64,000 nucleotides of DNA from Arthrospiribacter ruber. GTDB lineage: Bacteria > Bacteroidota > Bacteroidia > Cytophagales > Cyclobacteriaceae. The notes below the pieces were generated by a model. It searched no databases, was not told the DNA's origin, and saw only the letters and a program-made list of their open reading frames with translations. Where the stretch lies: assembly GCF_019343195.1 (NCBI RefSeq), contig NZ_RPHB01000005.1:1-64000 (forward strand). The letters are read 5' to 3'. Below are positions 56,371 through 64,000 of this stretch, piece by piece. A program made the position numbers and the translations under genes. Within the stretch, counting starts at the first letter, position 1; each line of letters starts with the position of its first letter.

Positions 56371-58821
56371 ATGCAGTTTAGGAATAACTTTAAAATCGCT
56401 TATAGGAATCTCGTCAAACAAAGACTTTACTCTATGGTCAATATCTTTGGGTTGAGTATAGGAGTGGCTGCCAGCTTGCTGATCGGGTTGTACATTATTC
56501 ATGAGCTCTCTTATGACAAATTTTTCAGTGGGCATCAGCAGATATTTAAAGTTTCCCTAGAAAGAATTTACCCTAATCATTCCACATATTATGCAGTTAT
56601 TCCTCATTCTTTTGCACAGGTAGCTGCTGAAGACATCAATGATATAGATATGGCCACCTTAGCCATGAATATCACCAATGTCACATTTACATATATTCCA
56701 GAAGACGGAGAAGTCAGGAAGTTTGATGAGCCTCAATTGTTAGCTGCCGACAGCCTGTTTTTAAGTGTTTTTGATTTTGAAATTAAAAAAGGAGTCAGGG
56801 AAAAGGCACTTACAAGCGGAAACCAGATTGTCATTACTGAAGATTTTGCGGAAAGATATTTTGGAGATATTGATCCCATAGGAAAAATTCTCAGCACACA
56901 AGGCCAGGATTTTTTGGTCTCAGCAGTTATGCAGGATGTTCCTGAAAATTCACATTTTAGGTTCAGTGCGCTTATTTCACCCTATAATATTCCGAACTTC
57001 AACAGGGAAAATTTCACAGGATTTTCATCCTATGTTTATATCAAACTCAAAGATGGGGCAGATCCGGAAAATGTGGAGCATCAATGGAAATCATTGGTAG
57101 ACAGGTATGCGGCTGCTCAGATAGAAAGGGAACTTGGAAAATCCTGGTCAGAATATCAACAGGCTGGAAATGGGTACCGTTATTTCCTACAGCAATTAAA
57201 GGACATTCATCTTTTTCCTCAATACCTCGAAGTTCAATTAAAACCTTCTGGAAACATCAATTCCATTCTTGCTTTGTTAGCCATAGCGGTATTGATAATT
57301 GTCATTGCCTGTATCAATTTCATGAATTTATCAACAGCAAAATCATTTGAGAGGGCCAAGGAAGTTGGTATTAGAAAAGTTTTGGGATCTCTACGCAAAC
57401 AACTGATTGGACAGTTTCTCACTGAAGCCCTTATTCTCAGCAGTATTGGGGTCTTAATTGCGGTATTGATATCAGCAATTTGCTTTGGTTACTTTAATTC
57501 ACTGATCGGGCGAAACCTTTCTTTTCCACTTGATCCTAACTGGCTTTTGGCACTTTTGGCTTTAATCATTACTGTCGGATTACTGGCAGGACTTTACCCT
57601 TCATTTATCCTTTCATCACACAAGCCTGTAGAAGTTTTAAAAGGAAAATATTCAGGGTCTACAAAAGGTAATTGGGTCAGAAATGGGCTTGTTGTTTTCC
57701 AGTTTTGGATATCAATTGTCCTCATTATCGGGACTTTGGTGATCCAAGATCAAATGAAATTCATGCAGGAATTTTCCTTAGGTTTTGACAAAGAACAGGT
57801 TTTGGTCATTGACCGGGGCTTTGACATAGGCCAAGCAAACCTTAACACACTTTTGAGTGAAATCAAGAGCATACCCGGTGTGGTCAATGCTGCTGGAACA
57901 TTTGCACTGCCTGGTAGAGAAGGCAGCTTCTTTGGTGCACAGTTCAGACCAATTGGATCTGATGAAATTCTGACCACCAAGTCAATGGTTGTTTTCGATG
58001 ATTTGCCAGAAACTTTAGGGTTACGCTTGTTGGAAGGCAGGAAATTTTCAGAATCCACTAATGATTCGTTGCATGTAATGTTGAATGAAACCGCAGTTCA
58101 GGCAATGGGAATTGCAGACCCCATTGGATCCAGGTTAGTACATTTTATAGAAATAGCTGGAGAATCGGTGGAAGTTGTTTACACTGTGATTGGCATAGTG
58201 CAGGACTTTAATTTCATCTCATTAAGAGATAACATCACTCCCTTGGTAATCCAGAGTAACGAAGCCTTTGGTGGAGGATTAGGTCAATACGCAGTAGCCA
58301 GGATAGACCAAAGCAATTCCAATGAAGTGATTCAATCCATTTCTGAAAAATGGAATGCCATTGTTCCTGAAGAACCTTTCCAATATTCCTTTTTGGATGA
58401 ACAACTGGATGAACAATATCGCTCTGAACAGCAGACAGCTACTTTGTTCAGTACCTTTGCAGTCCTCGCTATCTTTATCAGTTGTGTTGGCTTATTTTCC
58501 CTTTCCGCCTATGTGACCCAACTGAGAACAAAAGAAATAGGTGTTAGGAAAGTTCTTGGTGCTTCTGTACTTTCCATCATCCTTATGCTCAACAAAGAGT
58601 TCTCCAAGATGGTCATTACCGCTTTTGTATTTGCTGTACCGATCGCTTGGTATATGGTGGAAAAGTGGTGGTTGCAAAACTTTGCATTCAGTGTAGGGGT
58701 AAAGATTTTCAGCTTTCTTTGGGCAGGAATATTGGTCATGTTGATTGCCTGGTTTACCATCAGTTTTCAATCTTTCAAAGCAGCGGTCTCCAATCCTATC
58801 AAAGCCATCAAAGCGGATTAA
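56371..58821 (+). CDS. FtsX/MacB-type ABC transporter permease
   Basis: An 816-residue paralogue of the permease at 346-2748, with the same plan: N-terminal helix (about 22-42), MacB-type periplasmic domain, FtsX block with KEVGIRKVLGS, second helix and periplasmic region near 430-660, and a final FtsX block with KEIGVRKVLGA. It has no ATPase neighbour. A LytS/LytTR pair lies 300 bp downstream, echoing the arrangement at the other end of the window. The substrate is unknown. Confidence 0.92.
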   Translation: MQFRNNFKIAYRNLVKQRLYSMVNIFGLSIGVAASLLIGLYIIHELSYDKFFSGHQQIFKVSLERIYPNHSTYYAVIPHSFAQVAAEDINDIDMATLAMNITNVTFTYIPEDGEVRKFDEPQLLAADSLFLSVFDFEIKKGVREKALTSGNQIVITEDFAERYFGDIDPIGKILSTQGQDFLVSAVMQDVPENSHFRFSALISPYNIPNFNRENFTGFSSYVYIKLKDGADPENVEHQWKSLVDRYAAAQIERELGKSWSEYQQAGNGYRYFLQQLKDIHLFPQYLEVQLKPSGNINSILALLAIAVLIIVIACINFMNLSTAKSFERAKEVGIRKVLGSLRKQLIGQFLTEALILSSIGVLIAVLISAICFGYFNSLIGRNLSFPLDPNWLLALLALIITVGLLAGLYPSFILSSHKPVEVLKGKYSGSTKGNWVRNGLVVFQFWISIVLIIGTLVIQDQMKFMQEFSLGFDKEQVLVIDRGFDIGQANLNTLLSEIKSIPGVVNAAGTFALPGREGSFFGAQFRPIGSDEILTTKSMVVFDDLPETLGLRLLEGRKFSESTNDSLHVMLNETAVQAMGIADPIGSRLVHFIEIAGESVEVVYTVIGIVQDFNFISLRDNITPLVIQSNEAFGGGLGQYAVARIDQSNSNEVIQSISEKWNAIVPEEPFQYSFLDEQLDEQYRSEQQTATLFSTFAVLAIFISCVGLFSLSAYVTQLRTKEIGVRKVLGASVLSIILMLNKEFSKMVITAFVFAVPIAWYMVEKWWLQNFAFSVGVKIFSFLWAGILVMLIAWFTISFQSFKAAVSNPIKAIKAD

Positions 58822-58984
58822 AAATATCAATTGAAAAATTGGGGCTCAGGTCCTGTATTTTCGTCTTTTTATCTTTGATACCCACACAAAAACTGGTTTC
58901 GTCCCAAAATCTACGGGTTTCGACACATTTTTTTGCCAAAGGATAAAGCCACCCCTATTCTTGTCCTAAGCAGCAGGGAATAAT

Positions 58985-59068
58985 ATGAAAAATCAAAAAT
59001 ACAGATACAGATTTCTGATCATCATAGGCTTGATTTACAACTTTCTGCTTTGGATACAGGCTATCTGA
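58985..59068 (+). CDS. possible 27-residue membrane peptide
   Basis: A short frame with ATG at 58985 encodes a basic start (MKNQKYRYRF) followed by one hydrophobic helix (LIIIGLIYNFLLWIQAI). It lies between the permease and the LytS-type kinase genes. Coding is plausible from the clear charge-then-hydrophobic layout, but no family is recognised and the length is too small for certainty. Confidence 0.25.
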   Translation: MKNQKYRYRFLIIIGLIYNFLLWIQAI

Positions 59069-59122
59069 ATAAACTTTGCTATTGCTGTGACACAGGAAAC
59101 AAAACATTAATTTTCAAAAATC

Positions 59123-60526
59123 ATGAAACAGGCTTTACCTTTTAGACAAATTGAATGGTGGGTGTTGACCTTCCTATTTGTAGCTATCATTTTATCCAAT
59201 ATCATCAATACTCCAAATTTCAGCATGAGCAATCAGCAGGGAGTTATCTATTTTGCCAAAATTTTTATTCCGCTGATTTTTATGGGAAGCTTTTACCTTT
59301 TCCACATCAGGGTACTACCGAATTACTTTAAAGACAATAGTAAAGCAAAACTGATCATCTATACCTTATTGATCTTTTTCGGATCTTTTATTTCAATCGG
59401 AGCATTTTCAGTTTCAGCAGGTTTTACAACAGACTTTCTGATGCCTTTTTACTTTAATAGTCTCGCTATTTATGCAGCCTATTGTGTAATCATTTATACA
59501 TTGAACCAGATTCTTTTAACAGATCAAGATCCTGATTACCGCATGTACAATGGAATTAGAATCACGCTGATCTATATCTTTCTTGTGATATTTCTCTTGC
59601 AGTTTCAAAGAATTGCAGAAGAAGCCATTGCATTTTTGTTTGTCGTGGTATTCCCTGCAATTATCGTTTTGATGATCTACAATTTCTTTTTGATATACAA
59701 CTATAAAAAGCTGGGAAGAAATAGCGAAGCCCTGGCCTTCAATATATTGCTTCAGTTTGTAATAGCAGCAATTTTTTTCACTATTTATGTGCAAAGCGAC
59801 GCTCCAGAAGCATTGTTAATAGGCCTGATTGTCATATTCTGCATCCTGGTATTCATCTTTCCAGTATCCAATTTCCTCTTCAGAAAATATGACAACTACT
59901 TGAGCCAATTGAATACGCTTTCGGTAAAAGTGGATCAGGGCAGTGCCGACTTGGCATTTTTAAGATCTCAGATCAATCCACATTTTCTGTTCAATGTGCT
60001 CAATACACTTTACGGAACTGCCTTGCAGGAAAATGCCGATAAGACTTCAGAGGGAATCCAAAAACTGGGAGATATGATGCGCTTTATGCTTCATGAAAAC
60101 AATCAGGAAAAAATCCCCGTCATCCGTGAAAAAGAGTATCTCGTAAACTATGTAGATCTTCAAAATCTTAGAGTTAAAGATCAGGAAAATATAGAAATCT
60201 CTTTTCATAGAAGCGAAGACAGCTGCGCAGGCGAAATAGCCCCAATGCTTCTGATCCCTTTTGTGGAAAATGCCTTCAAACACGGTATCAGCCTACAGAA
60301 AAAATCCTGGGTCAAAATCAGCCTGCGTTGCATGGACGGTTCTGTACACTTGGATGTCAATAACAGCATTCACCGAACAAATGAAGAAGACCCGGAGAAA
60401 AAAGCATCAGGCATAGGTCTGGAAAATGTGAAACAAAGGCTTGAGCTAATGTACCCTGAAAAACATGAACTGATCATCCGGGAAAATGATGCAGAATATT
60501 TTGTCCATTTGAGTATTAAACTGTGA
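59123..60526 (+). CDS. LytS-type sensor histidine kinase
   Basis: A 467-residue kinase with about seven or eight transmembrane helices in residues 10-255. The His_kinase block is FLRSQINPHFLFNVLNTLYG, followed by HATPase segments (LIPFVENAFKHGIS, ASGIGLENVKQRLELMYP). No known ligand domain precedes the kinase core. The partner is the LytTR regulator encoded 201 bp downstream; the wide gap between them holds an 11-bp tandem array, so the two genes may be separately controlled. Confidence 0.9.
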   Translation: MKQALPFRQIEWWVLTFLFVAIILSNIINTPNFSMSNQQGVIYFAKIFIPLIFMGSFYLFHIRVLPNYFKDNSKAKLIIYTLLIFFGSFISIGAFSVSAGFTTDFLMPFYFNSLAIYAAYCVIIYTLNQILLTDQDPDYRMYNGIRITLIYIFLVIFLLQFQRIAEEAIAFLFVVVFPAIIVLMIYNFFLIYNYKKLGRNSEALAFNILLQFVIAAIFFTIYVQSDAPEALLIGLIVIFCILVFIFPVSNFLFRKYDNYLSQLNTLSVKVDQGSADLAFLRSQINPHFLFNVLNTLYGTALQENADKTSEGIQKLGDMMRFMLHENNQEKIPVIREKEYLVNYVDLQNLRVKDQENIEISFHRSEDSCAGEIAPMLLIPFVENAFKHGISLQKKSWVKISLRCMDGSVHLDVNNSIHRTNEEDPEKKASGIGLENVKQRLELMYPEKHELIIRENDAEYFVHLSIKL

Positions 60527-60561
60527 TGATATTTAGTTTAATTACGGGTGAACAATGTAAT

Positions 60562-60608
60562 AGAAGAAATATAGTTGAAATAAGCTTTGCGAAATAAAGT
60601 TGATATAG
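60562..60608 (-). repeat. inverted relatives of the 11-bp repeat
   Basis: Read on the minus strand this stretch contains TTATTTCAACT, ATATTTCTTCT and TTATTTCGCAA, which are the units of the downstream array in opposite orientation. In particular 60566-60583 is complementary at 17 of 18 positions to 60658-60675 and also to 60691-60708. Confidence 0.6.
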
Positions 60609-60646
60609 ACTAAGTTTAATGTAAAAACTCCTTTCACAGCATCATC

Positions 60647-60723
60647 ATATTTCTATGTTATTTCAACAATATTTCCACCTTATTTCTACTTTATTTCAAC
60701 CATATTTCCACCATATCTCAATT
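60647..60723 (+). repeat. seven 11-bp tandem repeats before LytTR gene
   Basis: Seven contiguous 11-mers fill 60647-60723: ATATTTCTATG, TTATTTCAACA, ATATTTCCACC, TTATTTCTACT, TTATTTCAACC, ATATTTCCACC, ATATCTCAATT. The consensus is WTATTTCNACN. The array ends 4 bp before the start codon of the LytTR regulator. The 11-bp period is close to one helical turn, so repeated protein contacts or bending on one DNA face are possible; pairing with the inverted units upstream in mRNA is another option. Confidence 0.8.
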
Positions 60724-60727
60724 AAAA

Positions 60728-61411
60728 ATGTTAACCGCTATTGCCATAGATGATGAACCGATGGCCTTGGAAGTGATAAAATCACATGCTTCTAAAGTTC
60801 CATTTTTGAGCATGGAAAACACTTTTACCAATGCAATCAAGGCACTTGAGTTTTTAAAAGACAAGCCAGTAAACCTGATATTTTTGGACATCAAAATGCC
60901 TGATATTTCCGGGATGGAATTGGCGACTTTGCTACCTAAAGAAACCATGGTCATTTTCACTACGGCGTACTCAGAGCATGCAGTCAAAAGTTTTGAATTG
61001 GACGCCATAGATTACCTTCTCAAACCATTTAATCTCAGCAGGTTTCTAAAATCCTGTCAGAAAGCTCAGGAACTGTATGAGCTCAAAAATGGCTCAAAAA
61101 CCAGTCAAAGTTCGGTTTTTATCAAAACCGGTTTTGAGCAGATTAAAATCAATTTTGAAGATTTGATTTTCTGTGAGGCCAATGGCAATTATGTCAATTT
61201 TCATTTGGAAGAAAAAAAAATTCTCAGCCGCATGACCTTGGCAGAAACGGAAAAATTACTTCCCTCCTATTTTGTCAAAACCCATAGGTCTTTTCTGGTC
61301 AACCTGCATAAAATAGATAAAGTGGAAAAGCATCAAGTCATTGTACTCGGAAAATCGGTTCCTGTAAGCACAAGCTACTATGATGACTTATTGGAAAAAC
61401 TGAAACCTTGA
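60728..61411 (+). CDS. LytTR-family response regulator
   Basis: A 227-residue regulator: receiver (1-120) with IAIDDEP and phospho-acceptor Asp54 in FLDIKMPDISG, then a LytTR domain (about 130-225) with FCEANGNYVNFHL and FVKTHRSFLVNLHKI. It is the partner of the LytS-type kinase encoded upstream. Its start codon lies directly behind the 11-bp repeat array, which suggests special transcriptional or translational control, perhaps by the protein itself. Confidence 0.92.
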   Translation: MLTAIAIDDEPMALEVIKSHASKVPFLSMENTFTNAIKALEFLKDKPVNLIFLDIKMPDISGMELATLLPKETMVIFTTAYSEHAVKSFELDAIDYLLKPFNLSRFLKSCQKAQELYELKNGSKTSQSSVFIKTGFEQIKINFEDLIFCEANGNYVNFHLEEKKILSRMTLAETEKLLPSYFVKTHRSFLVNLHKIDKVEKHQVIVLGKSVPVSTSYYDDLLEKLKP

Positions 61412-61502
61412 AAAACAAACTCCATCTCAAATTGAAATAATTATAAGGTCTATTCCAAGAAAGCTGATTCCAAGGGGATTTTCCAATCTGCCTTTCCATA
61501 TT

Positions 61503-61841
61503 TCAAACAATTGAACTTGATTCAATTGACTTTTTCACATCGATCTCCAATTGTAAAAAAGCATAACTCAAAGATTTGCCATGGGTATCCATAGACAGGG
61601 AAGTTGTCACACCTGAGCCCAATGCTTCCTGACAAACAAACTGTAAAGCTTTGAGGCCCGGTAATACATACCGGACGACTTCCCCTTTGACCTGACCTGC
61701 AAAATGCTTCTTAAACTTCTCTACAGTGACCTGATCTACAAGAAGGCCGAAATCCTCTTCCTGAAAAGGGATCAGGGATAGAATTAATATATTGCCCTTA
61801 TCTCCCGCTCTGGAATGGGCCAATTCATATAATTTTTTCAT
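61503..61841 (-). CDS. AtuA-related C-terminal domain protein
   Basis: A 112-residue protein starting YELAHSRAGDKGNILILSLI, the conserved opening of the small ferredoxin-like domain found at the C-terminus of AtuA in Pseudomonas. Here it is encoded separately, about 120 bp after the AtuA-like gene, on the same strand. The two probably form one complex. Exact function is unknown. Confidence 0.8.
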   Translation of the reverse strand: MKKLYELAHSRAGDKGNILILSLIPFQEEDFGLLVDQVTVEKFKKHFAGQVKGEVVRYVLPGLKALQFVCQEALGSGVTTSLSMDTHGKSLSYAFLQLEIDVKKSIESSSIV

Positions 61842-61958
61842 TTCAATTTATTTGTAACCTACATTTTTTCCCAACCTCAAAAGCTTGCTTTTAATCCAAA
61901 TTCAGGCGAATCCGCTAAACAGTCAATTTCACGACAGAAATCCGCACCTCAATGGATT

Positions 61959-63284
61959 TCAATTTTCAAATAAGTGGACCTGAGATTTGATTTTTTCCCG
62001 ATCAAGCAATATTGAAACAATCCCTACCAACTGGGTGATATACTTTCTTGCTCCCCCACCCCCTGCAGGACCATTGGTATATAAGGCTTCCACTTCATGT
62101 CCTAACCTCTCTGCTAAATGTTTCTCCTTGGATTTACCAGCTATTCTAAGCCTTACTTCGTAGGGGAGAGAATCTTCATCTGATATTTGGCTATGAAGGG
62201 AATTGATCCCTATCAAATCCACTTTCAATTCATCAAATAGTTCTCCTATCCTTTTATTTATTATTTCTCCTGCTAACTTTCCTCTTTCTTTCGCATAAAC
62301 CCCTGCATACGAAATCTCTCCTTCACCCAGCCAACCTGCCTCATAGCCAACACTCACTTTCAGCTTTTCCGGCTTAATTTTACCACCTCCACCTTTTACA
62401 GAAACCTTATTTTTACCTAATTGGCTAAAGGATACCGAACTGAAATCAGCCTCTACATCAGGTGTCAGGTAGGCAAAAGGATTGATGACTTCATATAAAA
62501 GTTGTTCTTTTGCAATCGCAACGCTGATTTCACCCCCCGTCCCTTCTACTTTGCTGATGATGCATTCGCCGTTTTCAAAAATATCCGCATAGGGATGCCC
62601 TAAATTTTCCATTCCCGGTATAGGTTTCATAACAGGTTCCGCAAAATATCCGCCTGTAAGCTGTCCAGCACATTCCAAAAGGTGGCCAACTACCGTTCCT
62701 TTTCCCAACTTACTGTAATCACCCAAATCCCAGCCAAATTCATGGACCATCGGTGCTAAAAACAAAGAAGGGTCTGCGACTCTACCAGTGATAATGATGT
62801 CCGGACGATGTTGAAAAGCAGGTAAAACAGCCTCTACACCCAAATAGGCATTTCCGGAAATAATTTTTCCCAAACTCGATAGCTCCTTACCATTTTCCAA
62901 AACGACCATTTCAGGACTCAATTTATCTACTACATCATCACCGGATACTACTGCAACTTTTACTTTCAGGCCCATATTGGCTGCGATCTCAAGAATCTTC
63001 TTTCCAGCCGCAACCGGATTGGCTGCTCCCATGTTGGAAATCAAAACAGTCCTTTTTTCCAATAACAAGGGAAGTAGACTTTCTATCCTTGCTTCCAATA
63101 AAGGATCGTATCCTAATTCGGGGTTAGCCATTTTTCTCTTTTGGGCCAGAGCTATGGTCCTTTCAGCAAGACACTCTAAAACCAAATAGTCCAGTTCGCC
63201 ATCTTTTACCAACTTTACTGCAGGATCAAGCCTGTCTCCTGAAAACCCCGCACCACAGCCTATTCTTATTTTGTTCTTTTTCAT
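61959..63284 (-). CDS. AtuA-like protein (DUF1446)
   Basis: A 441-residue cytoplasmic protein of the acyclic terpene utilisation AtuA/DUF1446 family: IRIGCGAGFSGDRLDPAVKL, DYLVLECLAERT, LISNMGAANP, IITGRVADPSL, HLLECAGQLTGGYFAEP and TNGPAGGGGARKYI. The family is needed for citronellol/geraniol or related branched-acid catabolism in Pseudomonas, but its reaction is not established to my knowledge. It follows the CitMHS-type transporter gene with a 1-bp gap, so transport and catabolism of an organic acid are likely linked. Confidence 0.87.
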   Translation of the reverse strand: MKKNKIRIGCGAGFSGDRLDPAVKLVKDGELDYLVLECLAERTIALAQKRKMANPELGYDPLLEARIESLLPLLLEKRTVLISNMGAANPVAAGKKILEIAANMGLKVKVAVVSGDDVVDKLSPEMVVLENGKELSSLGKIISGNAYLGVEAVLPAFQHRPDIIITGRVADPSLFLAPMVHEFGWDLGDYSKLGKGTVVGHLLECAGQLTGGYFAEPVMKPIPGMENLGHPYADIFENGECIISKVEGTGGEISVAIAKEQLLYEVINPFAYLTPDVEADFSSVSFSQLGKNKVSVKGGGGKIKPEKLKVSVGYEAGWLGEGEISYAGVYAKERGKLAGEIINKRIGELFDELKVDLIGINSLHSQISDEDSLPYEVRLRIAGKSKEKHLAERLGHEVEALYTNGPAGGGGARKYITQLVGIVSILLDREKIKSQVHLFEN

Positions 63285-63285
63285 A

Positions 63286-64000
63286 TCAAACTGAAATCAC
63301 GCCTATTACTACCGAAAGGAATAATATGGTCAATGTTACCAAAAATGCCCAAGGTATGGTCTTAAGCTGATGCTCTGCCAAATCTACCCCACACAGACCT
63401 ATCAGTAGAAAAGTAGATCCTGTAAGGGGACTTACTGCAAACCCTGTGGTCATCTGTCCCATGATGGATGCTTGACCTACTTCAATTCCTGAAGCTCCAA
63501 ATGCAGCGGCAGTTTCAGAAAGTAAAGGAAGAATACCAAAATAATAAGAATCCGGATCGAAGATCAAACTTGCCGGCATACTTAGAATTCCGGTCAAAAG
63601 AGGCAACTGCTGCCCTACTTGGGGATGAATAAGATCTTGAACCGCTTCAGCCATTGCCTCCATCATTCCCGTCCCTTTAAGAATTCCTGTAAAACAACCT
63701 GCAGCAAAAAGAATTGAAGCCATCAACATGGCTTCTTTGGCATGCATGTCTATCCTGACTTTCTGATCTGATAATTTGGGATAATTGATAGTCAGGGCCA
63801 ATGCAAATGCTATCATAAATATGACAAAAGGAGGTGCAATCCCTGAAATCAGACTGCCAATGGCTACAACTATCAATATCAAATTGATCCAAAAAAGCCC
63901 AGGCCTTTCTTCTGGTGAAATGGATTCCTTTTCATCCAGCTTTGTAAGATTTAGACACCCTCCTCTTTCCAACAAGAGCTTTTTTTCTTTTTTACCCATC
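63286..64000 (-). CDS. CitMHS-family transporter, partial (C-terminal part)
   Basis: The frame runs off the window end, so the true start is not seen; the Met encoded at 63997-63999 is probably internal. The 237 visible residues contain about five transmembrane helices and blocks typical of CitMHS metal-citrate/proton symporters: FAAGCFTGILKGTGMMEAMA, SLIFDPDSYYFGILPLL and GFAVSPLTGSTFLLIGLCGVDLAEHQ. Full-length members have about 430 residues. It is the first known gene of a transcript with the AtuA-like gene. The substrate may be citrate or another hydroxy acid. Confidence 0.85.
   Translation of the reverse strand, partial: MGKKEKKLLLERGGCLNLTKLDEKESISPEERPGLFWINLILIVVAIGSLISGIAPPFVIFMIAFALALTINYPKLSDQKVRIDMHAKEAMLMASILFAAGCFTGILKGTGMMEAMAEAVQDLIHPQVGQQLPLLTGILSMPASLIFDPDSYYFGILPLLSETAAAFGASGIEVGQASIMGQMTTGFAVSPLTGSTFLLIGLCGVDLAEHQLKTIPWAFLVTLTILFLSVVIGVISV

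Overview
The window looks like a chromosomal segment of a Bacteroidetes bacterium, most likely order Cytophagales near Cyclobacteriaceae (Algoriphagus, Cyclobacterium, Belliella type). The pointers are SusC/SusD pairs, a DUF4249 lipoprotein with its TonB receptor, 800-aa FtsX/MacB-type permeases, LytS/LytTR two-component pairs, a short histone-H1-like protein, a BlaI/M56 pair, many short-anchored lipoproteins, AT-rich intergenic DNA and weak or absent Shine-Dalgarno sequences. The family placement is inference from protein families; no rRNA is present to confirm it. I found no rRNA, tRNA or CRISPR array.

Layout. 0.3-8.2 kb: FtsX-type permease, an intradiol-dioxygenase-like lipoprotein carrying a thioredoxin-like C-terminal domain, a LytS/LytTR pair, a DoxX-like membrane protein and a small lipoprotein. 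8.5-15.6 kb: an uptake locus with a DeoR regulator, SusC, SusD, a small lipoprotein and a calcineurin-like phosphoesterase. 15.6-16.5 kb: a DUF2306 remnant and a 288-bp MITE-like repeat. 16.5-20.0 kb: a probable zinc-starvation locus: an AztD-like propeller lipoprotein divergent from G3E GTPase (COG0523), dCTP deaminase, YidD and a Fur/Zur-type regulator, with a perfect 7-1-7 palindrome between them. 20.0-23.9 kb: a mogA pseudogene, degenerate DNA and three AT-rich genes of unknown role. 23.9-30.4 kb: a thiamine operon (thiS, thiC, a double-domain thiE, thiG, thiH, thiF/moeB-like) behind a TPP riboswitch. 30.6-46.2 kb: an unrelated lipoprotein gene, then a complete assimilatory nitrate locus: NarX-like kinase and NarL-like regulator, NirD, NirB, siroheme methyltransferase, DUF4202 protein, a rubredoxin-tailed sulfite-reductase-like protein, a three-part nitrate reductase fusion, a NarK-type transporter and MobA.

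46.3-52.2 kb: a double alpha/beta hydrolase, an H1-like protein, a DUF4249 lipoprotein and its TonB receptor. 52.2-53.0 kb: the second MITE-like copy (with a perfect 8-bp target duplication) and a possible structured RNA ending in a terminator. 53.1-61.4 kb: BlaI/M56, DUF502, a second FtsX-type permease and a second LytS/LytTR pair, whose regulator gene is preceded by seven 11-bp tandem repeats. 61.5-64.0 kb: a split AtuA system and a CitMHS-family transporter running off the window end.

The most notable signals are the zinc locus with a zinc-independent dCTP deaminase, a 20-bp motif shared by the two divergent promoters of the nitrate locus, the rubredoxin fusion that has lost its cluster cysteines, the paired MITE copies, and the 11-bp repeat array that can pair with an inverted array upstream of it.
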